Of a DNA stretch of 64,000 bases, positions 52,644-61,909 are shown piece by piece. Origin of the DNA: Thiodiazotropha sp040793985 (GTDB lineage Bacteria > Pseudomonadota > Gammaproteobacteria > Chromatiales > Chromatiaceae); NCBI GenBank assembly GCA_040793985.1, contig JBFNJI010000003.1, forward strand, positions 186,001 through 250,000. Reading direction: 5' to 3'. The translations under genes and the position numbers were made by a program. The notes beneath the pieces were generated by a model, which searched no databases, was not told the DNA's origin, and saw only the letters and a program-made list of their open reading frames with translations. The stretch's first letter is position 1; each line of letters begins with the position of its first letter.

Positions 52644-52784
52644 CTTGATGCCTTCGTACTCCTCACCGGTAAGGCTGCCGGGCTTGAGCGGGATATGGTC
52701 CGGTATACCGATCTTTCCGATGTCGTGGAGACTGGCGACAAGCAGGAGTATATCCATTTCGTGCCTGTCCAGGTTCATATGCCT
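52644..52784 (-). pseudogene. HD-GYP domain fragment
   Basis: About 47 residues (RHMNLDRHEMDILLLVASL, then HDIGKIGIPDHIPLKPG and SLTGEEYEGIK) match the HD motif start of cyclic-di-GMP phosphodiesterases of the HD-GYP type. The flanking sequence in the same frame is unrelated and the GYP part is missing. It sits in a 520-bp gap without other genes (52633-53151), so this is the remnant of a deleted response regulator or sensor gene. Confidence 0.75.
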
Positions 52785-53151
52785 GCCGACGATAGGCTCA
52801 GGTAGAACCACAAATCCTATGCCTGTCAAACCATGGCCCAGTCGTTTAATTCCCTTAAATCCAGCGAATATATTGTGGTTTTTTTGATGCCACGGAAATT
52901 CGGCGAACCATTCGTTACTGTCGCACAGGAACCGCGAACATGTTCTGAGGTGGTTTCGGCCGCTGTCCGCAATGCTGCCTGACCCGATCGGACAACTTCT
53001 CCGATCATGCCAGGTCCAAATAGGATAAGCTTGGACCATTGTGGGTTTTTTATCCCGCTACAAATAGATAGAATTCCCCCAATACAACTGAGTTTTAACT
53101 TGCTAGCGAACAATTAGATAAAACGACAACCGTTTTTGTGAGGTCTAGACG

Positions 53152-53496
53152 ATGGATGTATTGGAACGAATTAAAGAGCAGGTCGAGGGCAACCCGATCG
53201 TCATCTACATGAAGGGGACACCGCAGTTTCCCATGTGTGGCTTCTCGTCCCGCGCCGCCGCTGCGCTGCAGGATTGCGGGGTTCCGTTCGCCTATGTCAA
53301 TGTGCTCTCGGATCCGGAGATCTTCGAGAACCTTCCCCGCTATGCCGACTGGCCGACTTTTCCACAGGTCTATATCGACGGTGAGTTGGTCGGAGGTTGT
53401 GATATCACCCTGGAAATGCACCAGAGCGGCGAACTGAAGCAGATGATGGAAGAGGCGGCGGCCAAGGTCGCTCCGACGGGCGACGACCAAACCTGA
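53152..53496 (+). CDS. grxD: Monothiol glutaredoxin (Grx4 type)
   Basis: 114 residues. KGTPQFPMCGFSSRAA carries the CGFS active site of Fe-S-cluster-binding monothiol glutaredoxins; WPTFPQVYIDGELVGGCDI holds the glutathione-binding TFP and GG-C-D motifs. It delivers [2Fe-2S] clusters with BolA/IscA partners. Overlaps the next gene by 1 bp. Confidence 0.95.
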   Translation: MDVLERIKEQVEGNPIVIYMKGTPQFPMCGFSSRAAAALQDCGVPFAYVNVLSDPEIFENLPRYADWPTFPQVYIDGELVGGCDITLEMHQSGELKQMMEEAAAKVAPTGDDQT

Positions 53497-54017
53497 TGAC
53501 CAAATGGGATACCCGCTTCCTAGGGCTGGCAGCCTACATCTCAGCCTGGAGCAAGGATCCCTCTTCCCAGGTCGGAGCCGTCATTACCGAAGGCAACCGT
53601 ATTGTCTCACTGGGCTACAATGGCTTTGCCGCGGGGGTGGAAGATAAACAGGAGCGCTTGGACGACCGCGATTGCAAGCTCAACCTGACCATCCATGCCG
53701 AAGAGAACGCGATGATCTTCGCCAAGCGAGATCTCACCGATTGCACGGTCTATGTTACCCATCCCCCCTGTCCGCGTTGCGCCTCGAAATTGATCCAGGA
53801 GGAGGTAGCGCGAATTGTCTACATCGCGCCCAGTGAGGATTTCCTCTCCCGCTGGGCCGGTGATATCAAACTCTCCAGCGAGATGTATCGCGAGGCCGGT
53901 GTTGAGGTCACCAGCTACGCCATGCAGGAGATCAACCATGACAATGCACAGATCACCATTGCCCCGGGTGGTTACTTCAAAGAGGTGATGAACCTGTTTC
54001 TGCTTTGCGATGATTGA
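53496..54017 (+). CDS. dCMP/cytidine deaminase family protein
   Basis: 173 residues. Zinc site HAEENAM and PPCPRCASKLI are intact. Family members deaminate dCMP or related nucleotides; the sequence is closest to dCMP deaminase-like ComEB-type proteins. It shares a transcription unit with grxD. Substrate not proven. Confidence 0.88.
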   Translation: MTKWDTRFLGLAAYISAWSKDPSSQVGAVITEGNRIVSLGYNGFAAGVEDKQERLDDRDCKLNLTIHAEENAMIFAKRDLTDCTVYVTHPPCPRCASKLIQEEVARIVYIAPSEDFLSRWAGDIKLSSEMYREAGVEVTSYAMQEINHDNAQITIAPGGYFKEVMNLFLLCDD

Positions 54018-54101
54018 TCGGTTCCCGGAACATCTTCTCGAAGGCGGATCGGTTTACTCTATCGTGCCTTGCGATGGCCTATTGGCTCTCTCCGGGATTT
54101 A

Positions 54102-54485
54102 CTAGCTATCCAGCAAATCGGTCAATGCACGGAACAGATCGGTCTCGGTCAACATTCCTGCGACATGCTTGTCATCGCCGATGACCGGCAGGCAACCGAT
54201 GCGGTTGTCGTTCATCTGCCTGGCCGCCGAGGCAAGCGGTGTGCTTGCCGATGTGGTGTAGACCGGGGTATGCATGACCTCGGCGATCTCGACCGGCGCC
54301 TCCTTGAAATAGCGTGCCGCCAGTTGCAGATCCCGTCGGGTTACTATGCCGACTACCTGGTTCTCCTTGTCGACCACCGGCAGGTGATGCATGTTTTTCT
54401 CTTCCATGATCTCGAACGCAAGGTCGTAGTTATCCTCTTGCTGAACGGTAACGGGCATGGAACTCATATAGTCACTTACAAACAT
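54102..54485 (-). CDS. Tandem CBS-domain protein
   Basis: 127 residues made of two CBS motifs (FVSDYMSSMPVTVQQEDN with HHLPVVDKENQVVGIVTRRDL, and AEVMHTPVYTTSASTPL with NRIGCLPVIGDDKHVAGMLTETDL). Such stand-alone pairs sense adenosine nucleotides. No partner domain. Convergent with the deaminase gene. Confidence 0.9.
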   Translation of the reverse strand: MFVSDYMSSMPVTVQQEDNYDLAFEIMEEKNMHHLPVVDKENQVVGIVTRRDLQLAARYFKEAPVEIAEVMHTPVYTTSASTPLASAARQMNDNRIGCLPVIGDDKHVAGMLTETDLFRALTDLLDS

Positions 54486-54815
54486 CGGTTTCTCCTCAGG
54501 TATCTAATTGTTTTAAGCCTCCACCCGGTGGGTGGTGCTGGCCATAACTGTACTGTAGACGATAAAACCGCTACATAATATGACACCGATCCAACCCCGG
54601 TCATTGAGATGGAGCAAAAGATCCGCTGTCAATGATTCCCTGTTAAGCGGCTGATCCGTTCCAGTGGAAAGTCTGCACCTCTAGCGGGTAAAACGACGGG
54701 CATGAAACAGCGGCTCACTAGAAGTCGTTTTCCGAAATCATGAAAAATGCGTAAATATGTTCCATACTGAGGGCTTAGGCTCAAAAGAATAATAGTCAAG
54801 TCAAGGGGAATCCAG
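54486..54815. other. Intergenic region before the HhH protein
   Basis: 330 bp without a gene. A small inverted repeat CCACCCGG-TGGGTGG occurs near 54520, and AAGGGGAA precedes the next ATG. Nothing else identified. Confidence 0.4.
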
Positions 54816-55262
54816 ATGCCCAAAAAGCGTAAATCGAGCAAAGCGATAGAGGACAAGGTTCAGCAGAAGCTGAAAAAACAGTTTGTCAAATCGGACAGTC
54901 ACAAAGCCCTGAAGGTTAGGGTGGCGGCATTGGAAAAGGAGTTCAAAATACTGCGAAAGATGCTTGACGAGGGTAAAAGGAAGGCGTCGCCTGCAAGCAA
55001 AAGGCGTAGCGCGAAAAAACCGGCGGAGAAGAAAACCACTGCTCCCGGGGCAGCGGCAAAAACCGCCAGCAACCTGCAGATGATCAAAGGCATCGGTGTG
55101 GTGATCGAAAACAAGCTGCATGACTTTGGAGTTCACAGTTTTGACCAGATCGCCAGCTGGGGGAGCAAGGAGATAGAGGAGTTTTCGCAGAGACTCAATT
55201 TCAAAGGCAGAATCGAGCGGGAGCGTTGGGTTGAGCAGGCGAAGGCGTTGATGACCAAATAG
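54816..55262 (+). CDS. Basic coiled-coil protein with helix-hairpin-helix C-terminus
   Basis: 148 residues. A strongly basic N-terminus (MPKKRKSSKAIEDKVQQKLKK) and Lys-rich linker (ASKRRSAKKPAEKK) precede a C-terminal LQMIKGIGVVIENKLHDFGV, an HhH-type motif found in DNA-binding and DUF4332-like proteins. Probably nucleic-acid- or ribosome-associated. Named family not secure. Confidence 0.7.
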   Translation: MPKKRKSSKAIEDKVQQKLKKQFVKSDSHKALKVRVAALEKEFKILRKMLDEGKRKASPASKRRSAKKPAEKKTTAPGAAAKTASNLQMIKGIGVVIENKLHDFGVHSFDQIASWGSKEIEEFSQRLNFKGRIERERWVEQAKALMTK

Positions 55263-55289
55263 GTTGTTGGTCGTGCCAGGGAGAAGCAG

Positions 55290-56735
55290 ATGTCTCAGTT
55301 GAGCCACTACCCCCACATGATCGCAACAGCGGCTGAAGCGGCGGGCCGAGTCGAGGTGACAGCACCTTTCGATCAAAGTCCGATTGCCACAGTCGATACC
55401 CTGGACGGGGAGGGGGTAGAGCGGGCATTGTCCGCTGCGCGAAGCGTGTTCGATGACCGTGACGCTTGGCTGACCCCCGCGGAACGGATCGCAATCCTCA
55501 AGCGTACCGCCGACCTGATGCGCGGGAGGGCTGAAGAGCTGGCGGTCGAGGCGGCCAGGGAGGGTGGAAAGCCCCTCATCGATTCACGTATCGAAGTGGC
55601 CCGCGCCATCGACGGCATCGCGATCTGTATCGAGACCCTGCGCACCGAGGCCGGTGAGGAGATTCCGATGGGAGTCAATCCCGCTTCCCAGGGAAGACTG
55701 GCGTTCACCCATCGGGAACCGATCGGGGTGGTAGTGGCGGTGAGTGCCTTCAACCATCCGTTGAACCTCATCGTGCACCAAGTCGCACCTGCGGTTGCGA
55801 CCGGTTGTCCGGTGATCGTCAAGCCGGCGGAGGATACTCCGCTCTCCTGCATGCGTTTCATCGGAATGCTCAGGGAAGCGGGACTGCCTGCGGGGTGGGC
55901 CCAGGCCCTGCTGACCAGCGACCTCGACGTGGCAGGCAAGTTGGTGACCGATCCGCGGGTCGACTTTTTCAGCTTTATCGGTAGTGCCAGGGTTGGGTGG
56001 CGGCTGCGCTCCCGTCTCGCCCCGGGAACCCGTTGCGCCCTCGAGCACGGCGGTGCGGCACCGGTGATCGTTGAGGCCGATGCGGCCCTGGAGGATGCCC
56101 TGCCGCTGCTCGCCAAGGGTGCCTTCTACCATGCCGGACAGGTGTGCGTTTCCGTACAGCGGGTATTCGCGGAGCAGTCGATTGCACGCAGGGTTGCCGA
56201 GGGGCTGGCCGCTGAAGGCCAGCGGATGCGGATTGGAGATCCGACCCTCGGGGAGACAGAGGTCGGTCCGCTGATCCGGCCGCGCGAAGTGGAGCGGGTC
56301 CATGCCTGGATCAGCGAAGCCGTGGAGCAGGGTGCCGAACTGCTCACCGGCGGTGAGTCCCTATCCGCGACCTGCTATGCGCCCACTGTGCTCTACGATC
56401 CGCCGGCACATGCCAAGGTGAGTACCCAGGAGGTCTTTGGTCCCTTAGTCTGTGTCTATCCCTACGAGGATATGGACCGCGCCATCGACCAGGCCAATGA
56501 ACTACCCTTCGCCTTTCAGGCGGCGGTGTTCAGCAATAATCTGCAGCGTACGCTTCGCTGTTACAAACGATTGCATGCCTCCGCGGTAATGGTCAACGAC
56601 TTCACAGCCTTTCGTGTCGACTGGATGCCCTTTGCCGGTTTGCGCCAGTCTGGCATGGGTGTAGGCGGTATTCCCCACACCATGCGCGACATGCAGATTG
56701 AAAAGATGGTGGTGATCCGATCTGAAGAGCTATGA
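55290..56735 (+). CDS. Aldehyde dehydrogenase family protein
   Basis: 481 residues. NAD-binding FNHPLNLIVHQVAPA, the catalytic Glu in LEHGGAAPVIV and nucleophile Cys in YHAGQVCVSVQRVF are intact. Closest in style to phosphonoacetaldehyde/lactaldehyde-type ALDHs of the GabD superfamily; the true substrate is unknown. Convergent overlap of 6 bp with xseA. Confidence 0.88.
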   Translation: MSQLSHYPHMIATAAEAAGRVEVTAPFDQSPIATVDTLDGEGVERALSAARSVFDDRDAWLTPAERIAILKRTADLMRGRAEELAVEAAREGGKPLIDSRIEVARAIDGIAICIETLRTEAGEEIPMGVNPASQGRLAFTHREPIGVVVAVSAFNHPLNLIVHQVAPAVATGCPVIVKPAEDTPLSCMRFIGMLREAGLPAGWAQALLTSDLDVAGKLVTDPRVDFFSFIGSARVGWRLRSRLAPGTRCALEHGGAAPVIVEADAALEDALPLLAKGAFYHAGQVCVSVQRVFAEQSIARRVAEGLAAEGQRMRIGDPTLGETEVGPLIRPREVERVHAWISEAVEQGAELLTGGESLSATCYAPTVLYDPPAHAKVSTQEVFGPLVCVYPYEDMDRAIDQANELPFAFQAAVFSNNLQRTLRCYKRLHASAVMVNDFTAFRVDWMPFAGLRQSGMGVGGIPHTMRDMQIEKMVVIRSEEL

Positions 56736-58088
56736 ATCCTTCTCTTCGACCCGACACACCAGTCTGCCCCGACCCAACCTGGCAGTGACCCGTTCCCCCT
56801 TCTCCACATCGCCGCTTGAGTGGACGATGCGGCCATCCGCTTCTCGACTGACTATGGCATAACCCCTGTTCAGGGTGTTCAGCGGGCTGAGGGTGTGGAG
56901 GTCCCTAGACAGTTGGTTCAGACTCGTCTGTTGATCCTTGAGTCGGCGCGCCATCGCCTGTTGCAGTCTGTCCAGGTCGAGCAGGTAGCGATGGCGCAGA
57001 CGCTCGATGCGCTGTTGTGGGGAGAGTAGGGAGAGTCGGGAACGCAGTTTTTCAAGGCCATTCTCAAGGGTCACGAGATGGAGTTGTTGGGCCTGTTTGA
57101 GACGCTGGCTCAGCTCATCGAAGCGTTGGTTGCGCTGTTGCAGGCGTTGGCTCGGATGTTGTCTGATAAGTCGCCTGCTGAGTGTCGAAGAGTGCTCCTG
57201 TAACTGGCGTAGACGACGTCGCTGACCCAGGCCGAGCCGCTGCGCCAACTGCTGCAGTTGGCGCAACCAGTCTGATCGATCGGGTGAAACCAGTTCAGCG
57301 GCGGCCGATGGTGTGGCTGCACGCTGATCGGCGACAAAGTCCGCAATGGTGAAATCGATTTCGTGGCCAATGCCGGTCACCAGCGGGATTCGGGAGGCAT
57401 GGATCTCGCGTGCAAGCAGTTCGTCGTTGAATGCCTGCAGATCTTCCAGGGATCCACCGCCGCGGCCCAGGATCAGCAGGTCGCACTCGTTGCGTTGGTT
57501 TGCCAGGCGCAGCATCTCAGTCATCTGCTGGGCGGCTCCCTCGCCCTGAACCTGAACCGGATAGATGACTACGGGTAAGGAGGGAAAGCGCCTCTTCAGC
57601 ACCGTCAGCAGATCCCGAATCGCGGCGCCACTGGGGGAGGTGATGATGCCGAGTTGCTGCGGTATTGCGGGTAGGGGCTGTTTGTTTTGTGCATCGAAAA
57701 GCCCTTCGGCCGCGAGTTTCTGCTTCAACTGCTCGAAGGCAAGACGCAGGGCACCTTCCCCCGCCGGTTCCATATGCTCGGCGATCAATTGAAATTCGCC
57801 CCGTGCCTCGTAGAGGCTGACCCGGGCGCGAAGCAGGACCTGTTGTCCGTTCATGGGTTGGAATCGCAATTTCTGGCGTTTCATGCGAAACATGGCGCAG
57901 CGAACCTGGGCAATCTCGTCCTTGAGGGTGAAGTAGATATGCCCGGAGGCGGGTTGGGCCAGATTCGAGATCTCACCGCTGACCCAGATCAGGGGGAAAC
58001 TCCCCTCGAGTACCGATCGGGTTTCGCGCACCAGGCGGGAAACCGTATAGACCTCTTTTTGTGAGCTGTCGCTGGTGGTCGTGTTCAA
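56730..58088 (-). CDS. xseA: Exodeoxyribonuclease VII large subunit
   Basis: 452 residues. N-terminal OB-fold (YTVSRLVRETRSVLEGSFPLIWVSGEISN in two parts), catalytic core with GIITSPSGAAIRDLL and LILGRGGGSLEDLQAFNDE, GIGHEIDFTIADFVAD, a long coiled coil and a C-terminal LNRGYAIV. Degrades single-stranded DNA with XseB, not in the window. Its start overlaps the sensor gene stop by 4 bp. Confidence 0.96.
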   Translation of the reverse strand: MNTTTSDSSQKEVYTVSRLVRETRSVLEGSFPLIWVSGEISNLAQPASGHIYFTLKDEIAQVRCAMFRMKRQKLRFQPMNGQQVLLRARVSLYEARGEFQLIAEHMEPAGEGALRLAFEQLKQKLAAEGLFDAQNKQPLPAIPQQLGIITSPSGAAIRDLLTVLKRRFPSLPVVIYPVQVQGEGAAQQMTEMLRLANQRNECDLLILGRGGGSLEDLQAFNDELLAREIHASRIPLVTGIGHEIDFTIADFVADQRAATPSAAAELVSPDRSDWLRQLQQLAQRLGLGQRRRLRQLQEHSSTLSRRLIRQHPSQRLQQRNQRFDELSQRLKQAQQLHLVTLENGLEKLRSRLSLLSPQQRIERLRHRYLLDLDRLQQAMARRLKDQQTSLNQLSRDLHTLSPLNTLNRGYAIVSREADGRIVHSSGDVEKGERVTARLGRGRLVCRVEEKDS

Positions 58089-61000
58089 GCTATCTGTTTC
58101 TTCAGGATGGATTCAAAATCATCCGCTGCCAAGGGGTGGTTGAAGTAGTAACCTTGAAATAACTGACAACCTTTGTCACGCAGAAAATGCAATTGAGAGG
58201 CTGTCTCCACACCCATGGCCACAGCCTCGATATCCATCTGGTGGGCCATGGTGATGAGGGTTTTAACGAGTTTGGCATCCATCGGATCGCCGTTGATATC
58301 CCTGACGAAGCCACGGTCGATCTTCAACTCGTCCAGCGGGAACTGCCTCAAATGGGCAATAGAGGCATGGCCTATTCCAAAACTGTCGATAGAGATCCTT
58401 ACCCCCAACTCTTTTAAAGCAACGACTTTCCGTCTTGAATCCTCGAGGTTTTCCACAAGGGTGTTTTCGAGAAATTCCAGGGTCAATTGATTGGGATTGA
58501 AATTGCACTCTCGCAATATACGCGCTACCTGGTCGGTAAAACCGACTTGACGAAACTGTGCTGAATTGATGTTGACAGCTATGCTTTTCAAGTTGTTGTC
58601 ACTCTCCAGCCATGGCCTGCTCAGTTTTAATGCCTGTGCCAGCATCCATTCACCGAGCTGCAGAATCTGACCGGACTCCTCGGCCGCAGTTATGATCGCC
58701 TTCGGTTTGATAATGCCCTGCAAGGGGTGCTCCCAGTGTAGCAGTACCTCGGCACTCACCGGATTCGCCTCACTGTCCACTATCGGTTGAAAACGGAGCT
58801 GCAGCTGCTCATCCTCGATCGCCAGTTGCAAATCCTGCTGCAGGTTGAGGTGTTCCTCAGCGGCCTGCTGCATGCCGGGGAGATAGAAGCGGATGGTGTT
58901 GCGTCCGGCCTCTTTTGCACGGTACATGGCGGTATCGGCATATTTGAGAATATCCTCTGCGCTCTCATCATTCATGGGGAAAATCACTATACCGATGCTG
59001 AGTGTGACGTGGAGTTCGTTACCGTCGATCATATAGGGCTCAGATACGGTTTTCAGAATCTTGCGTGCCGCCTGCTGGGCGTGTTGCGCGGCCTGCTGGG
59101 GATTGCCGCTCAATTCCGAAAACAGCACCACGAACTCGTCGCCACCGAGCCTGGAGGCGGTATCTTCGTCGCGTATCTGCTGCGTCAGTCTGTGCGCCAC
59201 CTCTTGCAGCAGGAGATCGCCTATGTTGTGTCCCAGGGAGTCGTTAATGGTTTTGAAGTGGTCCAGGTCCATGAACATCACCGCGCCACGATGGTCATGC
59301 CGCAGGCTGCGCGCCCTGGCCTGGCTGAGTCGATCGATCAACATGCGCCTGTTGGGCAGCTCGGTGAGGGCGTCGAATGTGGCCTGATGCTCCAGCTTGT
59401 CCATGGCCCGCATGCGCTCGATCTCGGCGCTGATCCGGGCGGCGATAATATCCATAACCGCCACCCACTCGGGCTCCATGAAGAGGGGTTTGACAGAGGT
59501 GACCCAGACGATCCCGATCACCTTGCCTGATAGATCCTTGATAGCTGTTCCGGCATAACCCTGAGCCTTTTGTATAACCAGGTTTTCATCGTCGGGAAAT
59601 ATATCCTGTACGCCTTGCGGATAGAGTTGCGAACCCTCATTGATGACAATTTCGCAAGGTGTGCCGGCCAGGGTATAGGTAAAATCGTCGATGCTCTCGT
59701 TATTGATTATGGTGGCCAGGGCGTTGATTTGGTTTGTCCCGACCAGTTCACCGATATTGACGCTGTCTGCGTCGAACCAGTAACAGAGCTCGAGCGCCAC
59801 GTGCTTGAAGAAGTCGCCGCCGGTGATGCCCACCATGCTCTGCATCAGGGTATGCATGGTTTCCGCGGCGCGCTTGCGCTCGGAGATCTCCTGATGGGTA
59901 CCGCAGGCACGGATCGGAAGGTGGGTATGGGGCTCATGTTCGACGGTGCCGCCGGAACCCTCGATCCATACCCAGTGGCCGTCGCTGTGGCGCATGCGGA
60001 ACTCCACGTTATAGGGAATTCCATCCTCAATGTGCTGCATAATGATCGGCATCACGCGCTCTCTGTCCGCCGGGTGGAGGCGACTGCGCCAATCATCGAT
60101 GTTGCCTTGTAAGTCACTCGCTGCCAGGCCCAGGATCTCGATCCAGCGGTCGTTGACTTTCATCTCGTTGGTGGTCAGGTTCCAATCCCAGAATCCCAAC
60201 GAAGCGCCCTTGATCACCAGGGAGAGTTGTCTCTCCATCTCCCGTTGCAGGGTTACATCCAGGATCGATACCGGGATGTGGTGTGCGCTGTGCAGATTGT
60301 CGATGAGGGGAAAGGCGACGATCAGTTGGATCTGCCTTCCGTCGGCTGCGAGCATGGATATCTCGGTTGAGAAGGTCCGCTGTTTTTCGCTGCTTGCGAT
60401 AAGCCACTCCTTGAGGGCTTTGAAGATATCGGGGGTGTAGTTGCCCGGAAGCCAGTGCTGCAGTTCGGATAGGCTGTTAACGCCAAACAGTTTCAGGGTG
60501 GCCGGATTGGCGTTCACGATGCGGATCAGTTTGACGTACTCCGCAAGCTCTTGCGGATGTTTGTCGAAATGGGCGGCGACATCCTTGACCCCGGAATCGA
60601 TAAGCTGGTGCAGCTTTAGCAATGCCCGGGAACTGTCGCCTTCGCAGAGGGCGATAGCGACGCCATTGAAATAGTGGCGGTATTGTGCCTCCTGTAAAAC
60701 CAGCTTTTGGCTCTTGCGGCTATGTTTCAGGATCAGGATCTGGGCAACGATCAACAGGGCTACAATTACCAGACTGCCTATCAGCAGGACCTTCAACACC
60801 CATGTCGGCGTCTCTGTTTCACGTGGTTTCGGTTCGAACAGAGTGCTCAGGTTCTGTTGGTAGGCGGAGAGGTCGTCGATTTTCATGATCGCCAAGTGGT
60901 GATCGAGACGCTGTTTCAAATAGGCTGCGCTTGGTGAAATGCGTGATATCGCGAGACGTATATCCTGTGGCATCAACACGATGGGACTGGCGATCACAGG

Positions 61001-61645
61001 GTAGAGATGCCCCCGGGTGACGCCAAACAGACGGTTCACCAGACCAGCCCCCGCCTCTCCCTGAGTGACCGCGCGGAGTACCTGATCATAGGTGCTGTAT
61101 TCGGTAAAGTCACAGCTAATGGCAAACGACAGGCACAATGCCTCCAGACCACCCTCCCCGGTGAAGTAGATATCGTCGCGCAATACGGCTATGCGCTTGC
61201 CGTTCAGGTCCGGTAGCGACTGGATGGCCGACTCGTCCGGAACGAATATCTGCGCCCAGTTACTCACTACGCTCTGTTCAGTGAAGAGATATTGGCGCTG
61301 CCTGGCCTCATTGATCGCTATCGCGGGCAGGATGTCGATCTTGCCAGTCGACAGGCGACTGAGATTATCGCTCCAGGTACCGGAGACATAGCGCAGATTC
61401 CACTTCTCCTGCGCGGCGATCTCCTGAAGTATATCGATGAACAGACCAGCGGGATTTCCATTCTGGTTGGTGGTAACCAGAGGGGGGTTGTTGTAGATGC
61501 CGACAATGAGCGTGGAGGCAGGTTGTTCGGCCGGCAGACAATCGACAAAAAATAGCGCGAATAGCAGGAGATAACGTCCAATGTCACTAACAACTCGTCT
61601 CCGCATAGCAGCTGTTCCAGGCAAGACATCCCTAACTAGAAGCAT
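58085..61645 (-). CDS. Multi-domain GGDEF-EAL sensor with periplasmic SBP_bac_3-like domain
   Basis: 1186 residues. An N-terminal hydrophobic segment leads to a periplasmic amino-acid-binding-type domain (about 50-270: LIVGIYNNPPLVTTNQNG), a membrane helix (VLLIGSLVIVALLIVAQILIL near 300), two PAS domains, a GAF-like region (about 600-760), GGDEF (SRLGGDEFVVLF, with RDED as an intact I-site) and a C-terminal EAL domain. The EAL domain is degenerate (EVLLHW for EALLRW, DSFG for DDFG, AMGVE for AEGVE), so phosphodiesterase activity is doubtful while cyclase activity looks intact. The start may instead be ATG 61606. Confidence 0.9.
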   Translation of the reverse strand: MLLVRDVLPGTAAMRRRVVSDIGRYLLLFALFFVDCLPAEQPASTLIVGIYNNPPLVTTNQNGNPAGLFIDILQEIAAQEKWNLRYVSGTWSDNLSRLSTGKIDILPAIAINEARQRQYLFTEQSVVSNWAQIFVPDESAIQSLPDLNGKRIAVLRDDIYFTGEGGLEALCLSFAISCDFTEYSTYDQVLRAVTQGEAGAGLVNRLFGVTRGHLYPVIASPIVLMPQDIRLAISRISPSAAYLKQRLDHHLAIMKIDDLSAYQQNLSTLFEPKPRETETPTWVLKVLLIGSLVIVALLIVAQILILKHSRKSQKLVLQEAQYRHYFNGVAIALCEGDSSRALLKLHQLIDSGVKDVAAHFDKHPQELAEYVKLIRIVNANPATLKLFGVNSLSELQHWLPGNYTPDIFKALKEWLIASSEKQRTFSTEISMLAADGRQIQLIVAFPLIDNLHSAHHIPVSILDVTLQREMERQLSLVIKGASLGFWDWNLTTNEMKVNDRWIEILGLAASDLQGNIDDWRSRLHPADRERVMPIIMQHIEDGIPYNVEFRMRHSDGHWVWIEGSGGTVEHEPHTHLPIRACGTHQEISERKRAAETMHTLMQSMVGITGGDFFKHVALELCYWFDADSVNIGELVGTNQINALATIINNESIDDFTYTLAGTPCEIVINEGSQLYPQGVQDIFPDDENLVIQKAQGYAGTAIKDLSGKVIGIVWVTSVKPLFMEPEWVAVMDIIAARISAEIERMRAMDKLEHQATFDALTELPNRRMLIDRLSQARARSLRHDHRGAVMFMDLDHFKTINDSLGHNIGDLLLQEVAHRLTQQIRDEDTASRLGGDEFVVLFSELSGNPQQAAQHAQQAARKILKTVSEPYMIDGNELHVTLSIGIVIFPMNDESAEDILKYADTAMYRAKEAGRNTIRFYLPGMQQAAEEHLNLQQDLQLAIEDEQLQLRFQPIVDSEANPVSAEVLLHWEHPLQGIIKPKAIITAAEESGQILQLGEWMLAQALKLSRPWLESDNNLKSIAVNINSAQFRQVGFTDQVARILRECNFNPNQLTLEFLENTLVENLEDSRRKVVALKELGVRISIDSFGIGHASIAHLRQFPLDELKIDRGFVRDINGDPMDAKLVKTLITMAHQMDIEAVAMGVETASQLHFLRDKGCQLFQGYYFNHPLAADDFESILKKQIA

Positions 61646-61909
61646 AGCGCTTAAAGTGCCGATTGTCGGGTGATTTAACCTCGGTCAGGTCTTCAAAAGC
61701 GCCCTGGGTTGCCGGTTTGGTAGCACTTTCGGTATCTTCCCACATATAGCCGATATATCTCGCTTGCGCTTGGCCGAGCCATGCAGAGTGGGACTGCCCA
61801 AATTGATATCTTGTTGTTTTGGCAATTGTTTTTGGTTGGCGGTTTACCGGTTAACCGGCACCTCCTATAATGCCCGGTTTATTTCACCCCACCAGCCGGA
61901 ATAGCTACT
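61646..61909. other. Intergenic region upstream of guaB
   Basis: 264 bp between divergent units. It carries the guaB promoter described separately; nothing else identified. Confidence 0.5.
61843..61871 (+). promoter_or_regulatory. Probable guaB sigma70-type promoter
   Basis: TTTACC (61843-61848), a 17-bp spacer and TATAAT (61866-61871, perfect -10), 39 bp before the guaB ATG. A 12-bp palindrome CCGGTTAACCGG (61847-61858) lies in the spacer and could be an operator; it is not the known PurR sequence. Confidence 0.55.
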
